Assembly (NCBI GenBank): GCA_022826645.1
Contig: JAJDUM010000072.1
Location: 1-34,954, forward strand
Reading direction: 5' to 3'
From: Candidatus Poribacteria bacterium
Lineage (GTDB): Bacteria > Poribacteria > WGA-4E > PCPOR2b
Length of the DNA stretch: 34,954 nt
Part shown: piece after piece, positions 8,020-16,796 of the stretch
Numbering within the stretch: position 1 is the first letter of the stretch
Layout: every line of letters begins with the position of its first letter
Program-made: the position numbers and the translations under genes
The notes under the pieces: generated by a model
What the model was told of the DNA's origin: nothing
Databases searched by the model: none
The model's input: the letters and a program-made list of their open reading frames with translations, nothing else

Positions 8020-10500
8020 ATGAACCAGGATTCGACCAAAGACCATCAGGATGATGAAAAAGATGGTCAAGCTGATGAAGTGCTTATACTTCCTGTTATT
8101 CCTACCCCCGGAAAAGTTTTCTTTCCCCGTATAAGTACCCCTTTAAATGTCATTCGCAAGATGGGAGTCCGGGCAACAAAATACGCCGTACAAGCAAATC
8201 AGGATGTACTGTTGCTCAATCAAAAGGACAAAGACGAGGAAGATCCGGGACCCGATGGTTTTTATCGGGTGGGGACAGCCACAAGCATCGCAGATTCTTA
8301 TGATCCACGCGATGGAAGCATCCGAATTGCGATTGAAGGATATAGCCGCGCTATCGTGCTGCGCTGCTTTGAAACGGACGGTTTTCTGAAAGCAGAAGTA
8401 AAGATTGTACACGAGGAACTGGGCCAATCAAAACAGGCAAAATCCTTGATGGAAACGGCAATTTCAGCTTTTGAAGAGTATGTCAAAGGAAATCGTCAGA
8501 CGCCTGAAGAAGCTATGATGGTTGTCCAAAAAGAGAAGGAACCGGGGCATCTTGCGGATTCAATTGCCAGCTTCACCAGTATGGAAGCCGAGAGGTTGCA
8601 AGGGGTATTGGACGAGATTAACCCAATTAAGCGCCTTCAGATTGTCGTTGAACTGCTTCAGGAAGATTTGGACCTTTTCAAATTAGACGATAAAATCAAT
8701 ACACAGGTGCGTAAGTCCGTTGAGCGGACACATCGGGAATTCTACCTTCAGGAAAAGATGAAAGCCATTCAGAAGGAACTTGGTCGAGGCGATGAGCAGG
8801 GCGACATTGACGAGCTGCGGGAACAGATTGAAGCAGCTGGCATGACCGAGGAAGCGGAAGAAAAAGCATTAAAAGAGCTTGACCGGCTGCAACAAATGCC
8901 GCCGATGTCCGCGGAATCAGGCGTCATTCGCACCTATATCGACTGGCTCCTTGCGCTACCTTGGAATCAACAGACAGAGAGCGAAATCAACTTAGAGGGA
9001 GCGGAAAAGATATTGGACGATGACCACTACGGTCTCGAAAAACCCAAAGAACGAATCCTTGAATATCTGGCTGTGCTCCAATTGGTCAAAAAACTCAAAG
9101 GTCCCATTCTCTGCTTCGTCGGACCACCTGGCGTCGGAAAGACCTCTTTAGGTCAGTCAATTGCCAGAGCAACTGGACGAAACTTCGTCCGTATGTCCTT
9201 GGGTGGTGTTCGGGACGAAGCCGAAATTCGTGGGCATCGCCGGACTTACATCGGTTCTTTGCCGGGCCGCATTCTTCAAGGGCTTCGGGACGCAAAATCG
9301 AAGAATCCACTTTTCCTCCTCGACGAGATCGACAAGATGAGTATGGACTTTCGGGGCGATCCAGCGTCGGCACTGCTTGAAGTGCTTGACCCTGAGCAGA
9401 ATGGGACGTTTCGCGACCACTACTTGGATGTAGCGTTCGATCTCTCGGACATTATGTTCATAACTACTGCAAATACACGGGAACCAATCCCGCCTGCTCT
9501 CGAAGATCGCATGGAGATTATCGAACTCCCCGGCTATACAGAGTATGAAAAGCACAAAATTGCGAATCTATTCTTGATACCCAAGCAAATTGAGGCTCAC
9601 GGACTCAAGGAAGATAACCTCAAATTTTCAGACGACACAGTTTTTGACATCATTCACAGGTACACCCGCGAAGCGGGCGTCCGAAACCTCGAACGCGAAA
9701 TTACGAGTATCTGCCGTAAAGTCGCTAGAGAGGTCGTGAAGAGTGGAAAAACGAACGTCAAAATTGATGTCAGTGTCGACGATTTGACAGAGTATCTCGG
9801 TCCCCCGAAATTTGCACAGGGAAAAGCAGAAAAAGAGGATGAGGTCGGTGTTGCAACGGGCTTGGTTGTGTCACAGGCTGGTGGAGATGTTGTGCCAATT
9901 GAAGTTGCCACAATGGTTGGGGAGGGCAAGTTAAGCATGACAGGCAGACTGCAGGAGATTATGCGTGAATCTGTCCAAACAGCACTCGGTTACATCCGAT
10001 CTCAAGCGGAATCTCTTGAAGTGCCGCCCGGTTTTGAGTTCAATAAGCAGGACATCCACATCCATGTGCCTGAAGGCGCGATCCCAGTTGAAGGACCCTC
10101 GGCGGGCATTACACTTGCTACCGCAATGGTTTCTGCTATGACGGGACAGCGCGTCCGCAAGGATATCGCAATGACCGGTGAAATCACCCTACGTGGGCAT
10201 GTCCTTCCGATCGGCGGATTGAAGGAGAAAGTCCTTGCTGCACACCGCAATAGCATCAAGAACGTTATTATCCCCGAAGAGAACGATAAGGATATCCCCG
10301 ATATCCCTGAAGAGATTCGAGACACGCTGCTATTTCACAAAGTTTCTGATATGAGTGAAGTGCTAACGCTCGCTCTGAAGAAATCTGATTCGTCTGATGA
10401 TGCCACTCAAGAGGGCGATAATATGAGTGAAGTGTTGGATCTACCTCTGGGGACCCCCGATGCGCCTCGACAAATTCCTACAGGTGAGCCGCCTCATTAA
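8020..10500 (+). CDS. lon: ATP-dependent protease Lon (LonA)
   Basis: Lon is a soluble AAA+ serine protease that removes misfolded and regulatory proteins. The order is an N-terminal substrate domain (about 25-225), a coiled-coil region, AAA+ with Walker [10 protein letters not shown] starting at residue 368 and LLDEIDKM, then the peptidase domain. Its Ser-Lys dyad is Ser694 (in PVEGPSAGI) and Lys737 (in [11 protein letters not shown]), 43 residues apart as in E. coli Lon. ATG 8020 has AAGGAG six bases upstream, which decides it over an in-frame ATG at 7978. The protein has 826 residues with an extra ~45-residue acidic tail, in which the next gene begins. Confidence 0.97.
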   Translation: MNQDSTKDHQDDEKDGQADEVLILPVIPTPGKVFFPRISTPLNVIRKMGVRATKYAVQANQDVLLLNQKDKDEEDPGPDGFYRVGTATSIADSYDPRDGSIRIAIEGYSRAIVLRCFETDGFLKAEVKIVHEELGQSKQAKSLMETAISAFEEYVKGNRQTPEEAMMVVQKEKEPGHLADSIASFTSMEAERLQGVLDEINPIKRLQIVVELLQEDLDLFKLDDKINTQVRKSVERTHREFYLQEKMKAIQKELGRGDEQGDIDELREQIEAAGMTEEAEEKALKELDRLQQMPPMSAESGVIRTYIDWLLALPWNQQTESEINLEGAEKILDDDHYGLEKPKERILEYLAVLQLVKKLKGPILCFVGPPGVGKTSLGQSIARATGRNFVRMSLGGVRDEAEIRGHRRTYIGSLPGRILQGLRDAKSKNPLFLLDEIDKMSMDFRGDPASALLEVLDPEQNGTFRDHYLDVAFDLSDIMFITTANTREPIPPALEDRMEIIELPGYTEYEKHKIANLFLIPKQIEAHGLKEDNLKFSDDTVFDIIHRYTREAGVRNLEREITSICRKVAREVVKSGKTNVKIDVSVDDLTEYLGPPKFAQGKAEKEDEVGVATGLVVSQAGGDVVPIEVATMVGEGKLSMTGRLQEIMRESVQTALGYIRSQAESLEVPPGFEFNKQDIHIHVPEGAIPVEGPSAGITLATAMVSAMTGQRVRKDIAMTGEITLRGHVLPIGGLKEKVLAAHRNSIKNVIIPEENDKDIPDIPEEIRDTLLFHKVSDMSEVLTLALKKSDSSDDATQEGDNMSEVLDLPLGTPDAPRQIPTGEPPH

Positions 10501-10726
10501 ACGCCGCACCGTTGCCAACTCGATTTGTAGCCGTGGACGGGTGCTGATCAATGGACACCCCGCGAAGGCTGGCAAAGAACTATCTGCGGGCGATATATTA
10601 TCGATTGACTTTGGTGAGGCAGAACCCACCCTGTATGAGGTGTTGGAAGTCCCTCCGGGCAACGTTCCAAGGGGGAAAGCCTCAACCCTCTACCGGCGAA
10701 TCAATAAATCAGAAGATAGTGAGTAG
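10460..10726 (+). CDS. S4 RNA-binding domain protein, RqcP/YabO-like
   Basis: A small 88-residue protein made almost entirely of an S4 RNA-binding domain: [20 protein letters not shown], then SRGRVLINGHPAKAGKEL and GDILSIDFG. Length and sequence fit the RqcP (YabO)/Hsp15-type family, which bind stalled 50S subunits carrying peptidyl-tRNA and help C-terminal tailing in ribosome quality control. The start ATG 10460 lies inside lon (41-bp overlap), with a weak GGGGA site at 10449-10453. A GTG start at 10427 would add 11 residues outside the domain. Its operon with tig, clpPX and lon fits a quality-control role. Confidence 0.85.
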   Translation: MRLDKFLQVSRLIKRRTVANSICSRGRVLINGHPAKAGKELSAGDILSIDFGEAEPTLYEVLEVPPGNVPRGKASTLYRRINKSEDSE

Positions 10727-10732
10727 ACTCTT

Positions 10733-10765
10733 AGACCTCGGTCGTAGATCGGGGTCTATTTTTTT
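10733..10765 (+). terminator. Intrinsic terminator of the tig-clpP-clpX-lon-S4 operon
   Basis: AGACCTCG (10733-10740), 9-base loop, CGGGGTCT (10750-10757) form an 8-bp stem with one T.G wobble, then A and seven T. Confidence 0.85.
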
Positions 10766-10808
10766 GCGTGAATACGAATACACCAGCACCATGGGAGAGC
10801 ATATTGAT

Positions 10809-12212
10809 ATGAGCGATACCAACATACATAATTATGAACTCATCTGTATTGGCAGCGGCAGCGGCGGGTTTTCAGCGGCGATGGCCGCCAAAGCGAAAGG
10901 GATGAAGAAGATTCTCTTGGTAGAGAAACGTCGTGTCGGATACAGCTTGTGCACGAACGAGGGCTGCATGCCCTCGAAAACGCTGCTCGCCTCCGCGAGT
11001 GTGAAACGTATCTTTGAAGAAAGTCCCAATTTTGGTATCACAGCCAGCGAGCTGCAGGTCAACTGGTCAACCGTGCAGAAACGCGTCCAAACCTTAGTGG
11101 AAGATGATTTCTTTGCCGCGCGCAGAGACGCAATCCTCAACGCATCTGTCGATATCGTAGAAGGCGCCGCAAGTTTCACCGATCCGCATACCATTCAGGT
11201 TGGAGATAACCGCTATACCGGTGAAAAAATTGTTATCGCGACCGGATCTGTAGTAGATGTGCCGCCCTTGCTTGGATTAAAAGAGACAGGACACATCACC
11301 AGTGATGAAGCACTCTATCTGGAAAATCTCCCCAGTTCTCTAATTGTTATTGGAAGTGGGTATATCGCTTTGGAGTTAGGCTATCTTTTTCATAAGGTGG
11401 GTGTTGACGTGACCATGTTAGTCCGCAGCCCGCGGGTTCTAAGACGGCTTGACCCGGATATCGGCTTTGAATTGCAGGACCTGCTTCGGCATGATGGGAT
11501 GAATATCCTAACCGAAACCCAGTTGAAATCGTTCACGCGCACAGAGAAAGGCAAAGAGGTACGCTTTGTGCACGAGGGTGAGGAGAAGGTAATCAGGGCG
11601 GAGGAGATTATGGTAAATACAGGACGCCGCCCCGCCGTAGACGGTTTAGGTTTGGAAAAAACTGGCTTGCTTCTCGGCGAGAAGGGTGAGATTGAGGTCA
11701 ATGATTACATGCAGACCAATGTTCCACACATCTATGCAGTCGGGGATGTCACCGGCAAAGCGGGGTTGGTCTATGCCGCTACGATGGAAGGAAAGGTTGC
11801 CGGCTTACATGCGACAGGGAAACGGGAAACCAAAATGAATTACGACTTGGTTTCCAACATCATTTTTTCTCACCCGGAGATTGGCACAGTGGGGCTTACC
11901 GAAGAAGAAGCAAACGCGCAAGGGTTAGACGTGATAACCGTCAAAACGCCGATGGAGGATATCGGAAAAGCCGTAGCAATCGGCGAAATAGATGGCTTTG
12001 TAAAGATGATTGCCGAGCGACCTTCAGGGCGTATCGTCGGTCTGCATATTCTCGGACCCCATGCGACCGATATTATGCAGATTGCGCTGCCACACCTCTA
12101 TCACAACGACACAGTTTTCGATGTGTTAAATATCCCGTATCCGCATCCAACCCTTGGAGAGGCACTCAGTTACCCGGCTGAGGATATAGCGGATGAACTA
12201 ACCGCCGCCTAA
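10809..12212 (+). CDS. Dihydrolipoamide-dehydrogenase-like FAD/NAD(P) disulfide oxidoreductase
   Basis: A 467-residue class I pyridine nucleotide-disulfide oxidoreductase. The FAD motif is GSGSGG (15-20), the redox-active pair is Cys48/Cys53 in CTNEGCMPSK, a second dinucleotide motif GSGYIALELG follows, then the AVGDVTG FAD motif, and a C-terminal HPTLGEAL carrying the His-Glu active-site pair. ATG 10809 has GGGAG about ten bases upstream. The fold fits Lpd, mercuric reductase or a related disulfide reductase. The redox segment (GYSLCTNEGC) differs from the usual Lpd GGTCLNVGC, and no 2-oxoacid dehydrogenase subunits are adjacent, so the partner is unknown. Confidence 0.85.
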   Translation: MSDTNIHNYELICIGSGSGGFSAAMAAKAKGMKKILLVEKRRVGYSLCTNEGCMPSKTLLASASVKRIFEESPNFGITASELQVNWSTVQKRVQTLVEDDFFAARRDAILNASVDIVEGAASFTDPHTIQVGDNRYTGEKIVIATGSVVDVPPLLGLKETGHITSDEALYLENLPSSLIVIGSGYIALELGYLFHKVGVDVTMLVRSPRVLRRLDPDIGFELQDLLRHDGMNILTETQLKSFTRTEKGKEVRFVHEGEEKVIRAEEIMVNTGRRPAVDGLGLEKTGLLLGEKGEIEVNDYMQTNVPHIYAVGDVTGKAGLVYAATMEGKVAGLHATGKRETKMNYDLVSNIIFSHPEIGTVGLTEEEANAQGLDVITVKTPMEDIGKAVAIGEIDGFVKMIAERPSGRIVGLHILGPHATDIMQIALPHLYHNDTVFDVLNIPYPHPTLGEALSYPAEDIADELTAA

Positions 12213-12373
12213 ATTGGCGAGTTTGAACCTTACACCGCTAGGCATCCTACTTAAAGTGCGCTTGTAACAGGTATTGCTGACTGGGAGAGTGGGCACGAAA
12301 TCCAATCAATCACCGCTCACGGAGATGAGCTTGGTGAACAGGTTTACTCTGGACATCGCTGTTTGGCTGAATT

Positions 12374-14383
12374 ATGGAAATTCCTTTGCTTTATGACATC
12401 TGCATCATATTCGGCTTATCGATCGCCGTTCTACTAATCTGTCATAAGCTGAGTGTGCCGTCGATTGTTGGCTTTCTCCTGACAGGACTGATTGCAGGTC
12501 CCCACGGATTGGGTCTGATTCAGGTAGACCGTGAAGTCGAAATTCTAGCGGAAATCGGTGTCATCTTGCTGCTGTTTGCCATCGGCATCGAGTTTTCACT
12601 AAAGAATCTCCTTCGGATTAAGCAATCGGTATTGATAGGTGGGTCGTTACAAGTCGGATTGACACTTCTAGCGGCGTTTGCATTGGCGCGGTACTTTGGT
12701 CAGGCGACCAACGAATCGCTTTTTATCGGTTGCCTCGCCGCCGTCAGCAGCACGGCGATTGTGATGAAATCGCTACAAGAGCGCGACGAAACACGAACGC
12801 CACATGGAGGCACAGCATTGGCGATCCTGATTTTTCAGGATATTGCCATTGTCCCGATGATGCTTATTACGCCAATCCTTGCTGGAGAGGCAAGTGATAT
12901 GAGCAGCGCACTCATTTTACTGTTGGCAAAGGGTGTAGCGATGATCGCTGTAGTGTTTGTTGGTGCAAAATACATCGTCCCGCTGGTGCTATCACAAGCA
13001 CTTCAAACCCGCAGCCGAGAGGTTTTCTTGTTAAGTGTCTTCGCTATCTGCCTCGCTGTCGTCTGGTTGACCTCGCGTTTCGGCGTGTCCTTGGCACTTG
13101 GGGCCTTCCTTGCGGGGCTAATCGTCTCCGAATCGGAGTCGAGCCACGATGCACTCGGTCACATCTCACCATTTCGGGATGTGTTCACCAGTTTCTTCTT
13201 TGTGTCCGTTGGTATGCTACTCGACTTTCACGTGCTATTTCAAAAGCCGTTGTTGATTGCAGGGCTGACAATCGGTGTTCTCATTGCAAAGAGCGTCATT
13301 GCAGGTGGAGTAACCTCAATGCTCGGATATCCACTACGCACGGCGATTCTGACAGGACTCACACTCAGTCAGGTAGGGGAATTTGCATTTATTCTGGCGA
13401 AAGCAGGTGTTGAGCACGGCTTGCTCAGTGATGCAAATTACAAGCTGTTCCTTGCTGTTTCGATTGTAACGATGGCTGCAACGCCGTTTATCATCTCGGC
13501 AGCACCTCATGCTGCCAATAGGCTATTACGATTGCCGCTGCCAAGACGACTCGTGTCGGGATTAAGACCCATCGCCTCAACGCAAGATGCCGAACAAACA
13601 AACCATGTTATCATCATTGGCTTTGGAATCAATGGTCGAAACGTCGCAAAGGCAGCGCGGGCAACCGACATCCCGTATGTCATTGTCGAAATGAATCCTG
13701 AAACCGTCCGAACGGAACGGGCAAATGATGAGCCAATTTTCTACGGTGATGCGGTTCACGATGCCGTGCTTCACCACGCGAACATCAAAGCGGCGCGAGT
13801 TGTTGTAGTAGTGATTTCCGACGACGCCGCCTCGCGTCGAATCGTAGCAGCCGCCCATGCCTTGAATCCAACGGCACACATTATTGCCAGAACGCGCCAT
13901 CTTGCTGAAGTGGAACCGCTGTATCGTGTCGGGGCAAATGAAGTGATTCCAGAAGAGTTCGAGACCTCGGTCGAAATTTTCACGCGAGTGTTGATGGAAT
14001 ACCTTATCCCACACGATCAGATTGAACGGTTCATCGCCGAGGTGCGTGCCGACGGTTACAAGATGTTCCGTACGCTGCCCAAGGACACGCCCTCTGTTTC
14101 CGACCTGAAAGTACATTTCCCTGACCTTGAGATTTCGGTCCTATGGGTTGATCAGAAATCCCCTTTTGTCGGAAAATCGCTGGCAGAAATCGCTTTACGA
14201 GGGAAGTACGAGGTGACGGTCTTGGCAGTCCGACGGACCGAAGATATTTTAACTAATCCGCACGGTGAACTGCGGATTGAGTTCGATGACGAAGTTTATC
14301 TGCTCGGGACCCCTGAGAAAATCGCTCAGGTTGCTGATCTGTTTGATAACCCCGAAATCCAAAACCCAACACAAACAGGTTAG
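12374..14383 (+). CDS. KefB-type monovalent cation:proton antiporter (CPA2) with RCK domain
   Basis: A 669-residue inner-membrane protein. Residues 1-385 hold about 12 hydrophobic segments of the Na+/H+ exchanger fold, beginning with LSVPSIVGFLLTGLIAGPHG. Then comes a cytoplasmic TrkA-N/RCK domain with the nucleotide motif GFGINGRN starting at residue 416, and a TrkA-C domain near 570-655 (KSPFVGKSLAEI, then EVYLLGTPEKIAQV). This layout is typical of KefB/KefC-like potassium efflux proteins and related antiporters. The ion cannot be decided from sequence. There is no KefF/KefG-type ancillary gene nearby. The 161 bp upstream show no clear signal. Confidence 0.9.
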   Translation: MEIPLLYDICIIFGLSIAVLLICHKLSVPSIVGFLLTGLIAGPHGLGLIQVDREVEILAEIGVILLLFAIGIEFSLKNLLRIKQSVLIGGSLQVGLTLLAAFALARYFGQATNESLFIGCLAAVSSTAIVMKSLQERDETRTPHGGTALAILIFQDIAIVPMMLITPILAGEASDMSSALILLLAKGVAMIAVVFVGAKYIVPLVLSQALQTRSREVFLLSVFAICLAVVWLTSRFGVSLALGAFLAGLIVSESESSHDALGHISPFRDVFTSFFFVSVGMLLDFHVLFQKPLLIAGLTIGVLIAKSVIAGGVTSMLGYPLRTAILTGLTLSQVGEFAFILAKAGVEHGLLSDANYKLFLAVSIVTMAATPFIISAAPHAANRLLRLPLPRRLVSGLRPIASTQDAEQTNHVIIIGFGINGRNVAKAARATDIPYVIVEMNPETVRTERANDEPIFYGDAVHDAVLHHANIKAARVVVVVISDDAASRRIVAAAHALNPTAHIIARTRHLAEVEPLYRVGANEVIPEEFETSVEIFTRVLMEYLIPHDQIERFIAEVRADGYKMFRTLPKDTPSVSDLKVHFPDLEISVLWVDQKSPFVGKSLAEIALRGKYEVTVLAVRRTEDILTNPHGELRIEFDDEVYLLGTPEKIAQVADLFDNPEIQNPTQTG

Positions 14384-14403
14384 GCGGGTTTTTCACGAAA
14401 CTG

Positions 14404-14424
14404 AAGACCGAGAATCTCAGTCTT
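14404..14424. terminator. Possible bidirectional terminator between convergent genes
   Basis: AAGAC-C-GAG, loop AAT, CTC-A-GTCTT form an 8-pair stem with one mismatch between the convergent antiporter and lactonase genes. The T-rich flank is weak, so this is tentative. Confidence 0.35.
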
Positions 14425-14435
14425 TGTTGACTGCC

Positions 14436-15449
14436 TTATAGCTCCACAAAAAGTACCCACATCGGGCTATTCCCAACCGTGTATATTTCCAAAGACTGAA
14501 GTTCACCGCTCTGCTGATCAATCCGGTAAGTAGCGACTCTCCCCGACCCCTGACCACCGGCAAACAGAAAATTCCCCGTCAAATCAACGTTGAACGCTCT
14601 CGGCGTTGGCTCTGTTGGCTGCTGTCCAATCGCAGTGAGTGCGCCCGTCGCATCATCGGTCGCGAATCCGGCAATACTGTCGTGCCCTCGGTTTGAAACG
14701 TATACAAACTTCCCATTCGGCGTGATATGGATCTGTGCACAGGAGTTTTCCTCATCAAAGCCGTCAGGCAGCGTCGAGAGCGTCTGAAAAGCAGATAGCG
14801 TGCCCGCTGACGCGTCAAAATTGTAGGCAGTTATGCTGCACCCCTGCTCGTTTGAAGTATAGACCACATCTTGGTTTGGATGAAAAACGAAATGACGGGG
14901 TCCTTCCCCTTCCCCAGCAGCAAGCACAGGAACGGAAGCATTGGGGGTCAGCGCACCGGTGTTTTCGTCAAACTGGAATTGGAAAATAGCATTTGACTCA
15001 CCAACGTGAGGGAGAAAGGCGAACTTATTGGACGCATCTGTCATGGTGCAATGTGCTTTGTTCGCTGTCATACGCCACTCGATCGCGGGACCACCCACAA
15101 CTCCATCTTCGCTGATGGGATGCACCGCTATCGCTCCTGCGCCGTAGTAGGCAGAGAGCAAGAAGTTACCTTTTCCATCTGTAGAGATATAGCATGGATC
15201 GGATTCAAGTGACACCGATCCTATAGGCGACAAATCACCTGTGCTTGGGTTGATGCTGAAACTTGCGATTTCCTGTATAGAGCGGAGACCCGCGTAAAGA
15301 AATTTGCTCTTAGGGTCAACAGCCAGTGGACCAGGAGCACCGTCAAGCGCTACATCGCGCTGAAACGTGAGATCTCCTGTGTCTGGATTCAGAATAAAAG
15401 TCGAAATCTTGTTCTCACCTGAAATCGGAATATAAACGTAGTATGCCAT
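14436..15449 (-). CDS. Beta-propeller lactonase family protein (6-phosphogluconolactonase, Pgl-like)
   Basis: A 337-residue protein made of repeated ~45-residue blades with the recurring pattern FSINPSTGDLSPIG, FQFDENTGALTPN, YNFDASAGTLSAF, ATDDATGALTAIG, YRIDQQSGELQSL, as in the seven-bladed lactonase family (Pgl of E. coli, muconate-cycloisomerase-like enzymes). The family includes 6-phosphogluconolactonase, but many members have other or no known activity. ATG 15449 has AAGGAA about 7 bases upstream; an upstream TTG at 15470 has no comparable site. No signal peptide is seen, so it is probably cytosolic. Confidence 0.88.
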   Translation of the reverse strand: MAYYVYIPISGENKISTFILNPDTGDLTFQRDVALDGAPGPLAVDPKSKFLYAGLRSIQEIASFSINPSTGDLSPIGSVSLESDPCYISTDGKGNFLLSAYYGAGAIAVHPISEDGVVGGPAIEWRMTANKAHCTMTDASNKFAFLPHVGESNAIFQFQFDENTGALTPNASVPVLAAGEGEGPRHFVFHPNQDVVYTSNEQGCSITAYNFDASAGTLSAFQTLSTLPDGFDEENSCAQIHITPNGKFVYVSNRGHDSIAGFATDDATGALTAIGQQPTEPTPRAFNVDLTGNFLFAGGQGSGRVATYRIDQQSGELQSLEIYTVGNSPMWVLFVEL

Positions 15450-15526
15450 TTCTATTTCCTTTTCTGACAATATTCTTGGTTCAAAACTTAGGTAGAATGG
15501 AGAGTTAAATTATCGTGAACTCCCTG

Positions 15527-15547
15527 TTTCCGCTGCTTTAGCGGAAA
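15527..15547. repeat. Perfect 8-bp hairpin downstream of the ferritin-like gene
   Basis: TTTCCGCT, 5-base loop, AGCGGAAA in the 113-bp gap between the leftward ferritin-like gene and the lactonase start. It could stabilise or end the ferritin-like mRNA, though no T-tract follows on the minus strand. Confidence 0.5.
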
Positions 15548-15562
15548 TTATTGTGCTCTCAA

Positions 15563-16216
15563 CTAATGAGCGTGGTGCTCCTTTAAGCTATACGCTTTTC
15601 GAACGAGGTGCGGATCCTTGGCAAACCGTTTTGTTGCATCAATCAGATGATCAATATGTGTATGCATGTCCTTCTCGATTTGGGAAATTCGATCCAATAA
15701 GTAAGTTTCTTCGCTCTGGTAAATCGCCTTTCTGATAATTGAAAGGAGATACATATAAACTGTGTCTGCTTCACTTCCCTCTATCTCAATGGCAATTTCA
15801 AATCCCTCTTGGAGCGTAACCTGTTCTGAAAAAACTTGACCCTCATATTTGTCTAAGGATTCCATGATCTGCTGGATAGATACAGGCGGCATCTCTGTGG
15901 CGGGGGCGTCCAATCCAAAGCTTCGAGCGCACAGTGACCTGCCAAAATCGACAAGGATGTAGTGCTGCCATTCCTCTGTGCTCATCTGTTCCCAAAAACG
16001 AGCGACCCGCTCATCAACATTCCCCAGCAGAAGGGACAGTGTTGCGTATAGTTTTGCATGCCTGAGTTCAATGTCTTGACAGGTATCGAATACTTCTGCT
16101 AAAGTCACGGGTGGTTTATCCTTTCTTATAAGTTTTCTGGACTCTACTAAACAGAAGTATAGCAGCATGTTGGTGATTAAGCAAATCAAAAGTACGGTCA
16201 GTGCCCCTACGCTCAA
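15563..16216 (-). CDS. Membrane-anchored ferritin-like (rubrerythrin-type) protein, uncharacterised
   Basis: A 217-residue protein with an N-terminal hydrophobic segment (about 5-23, VGALTVLLICLITNMLLYF) followed by a mostly helical domain. The helices carry possible di-iron ligands in ferritin-like spacing: E50..H53 (ELRHAKLY), E82xxH85 (EEWQHY), acidic residues near 144-149 (EIEGSEAD), and E181 with H185/H187 (EKDMHTH). A four-helix ferritin-like fold anchored to the membrane is my inference; the last metal site does not match the ExxH pattern exactly. The start is a TTG with no clear ribosome-binding site, and a downstream ATG (residue 17) would cut the anchor. Confidence 0.6.
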   Translation of the reverse strand: MSVGALTVLLICLITNMLLYFCLVESRKLIRKDKPPVTLAEVFDTCQDIELRHAKLYATLSLLLGNVDERVARFWEQMSTEEWQHYILVDFGRSLCARSFGLDAPATEMPPVSIQQIMESLDKYEGQVFSEQVTLQEGFEIAIEIEGSEADTVYMYLLSIIRKAIYQSEETYLLDRISQIEKDMHTHIDHLIDATKRFAKDPHLVRKAYSLKEHHAH

Positions 16217-16252
16217 TCGGAATTGCTAAATGTCGAACATAATTGTCGGTAA

Positions 16253-16768
16253 GCAAACAAAACTACTCTTGGACTTGCGTTCCTTCCGCCTCCACCCCAT
16301 TGGAACGACCGAAAATTCAAGAAGCCTCGACAGCCTGTCGTTGATGTCAGTTGGTTCGATGCCGTTGCCTACTGTAAATGGGCTGCTAAACGGCCACCCA
16401 CCGAAGCGGAATGGGAGAAAGCCGCAAGGGGCGGTCTCATCCAAAAGGAGTACCCTTGGGGCGATGAATCTCCCAAAGGACGTGCGGATTTTGGTCAAAA
16501 GCACAGTGTGCCGCTGCCGGTGGGAAGCTTTCCTCCGAACGGATTTGGCTTATACGATTGTGCAGGCAGCGTTTGGGAGTGGTGCCACGATTGGTACGAA
16601 CCCGATTATTACGCCGTTAGTCCTATACGAAATCCGACTGGCGTTGAAACGGGTGGGGCGCGTGTGCTGCGTGGCGGTGCTTGGAACAATAAACGCATCC
16701 AAATCCGGGTTGCGAACCGGAGTTGGCAGCGCCTCAAGCCTAACCCGCCGAATTCCGGGTTTCGCTGA
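16253..16768 (+). pseudogene. FGE-sulfatase (SUMF1/formylglycine-generating-enzyme-like) domain protein, N-terminus missing
   Basis: The frame reads [20 protein letters not shown], then [55 protein letters not shown] and [20 protein letters not shown], a near-perfect C-terminal two-thirds of an FGE-sulfatase domain. It stops at NSGFR, a few residues short of the usual end. A stop codon lies in frame at 16250-16252, there is no start codon before conserved sequence, and the N-terminal part is absent. The family oxidises Cys or Ser of sulfatases, or hydroxylates other substrates. Only 36 bp separate it from the oppositely oriented ferritin-like gene, so a deletion or rearrangement joined them. 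Confidence 0.88.
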
Positions 16769-16796
16769 GTACGGAATTAATCTGAGTTGTAGACTC

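Noticed and set aside
10427..10459. GTG start of the S4 protein at 10427
   Set aside because: The extra 11 residues ([11 protein letters not shown]) lie outside the S4 domain; MRLDKFL at 10460 is the typical family start.
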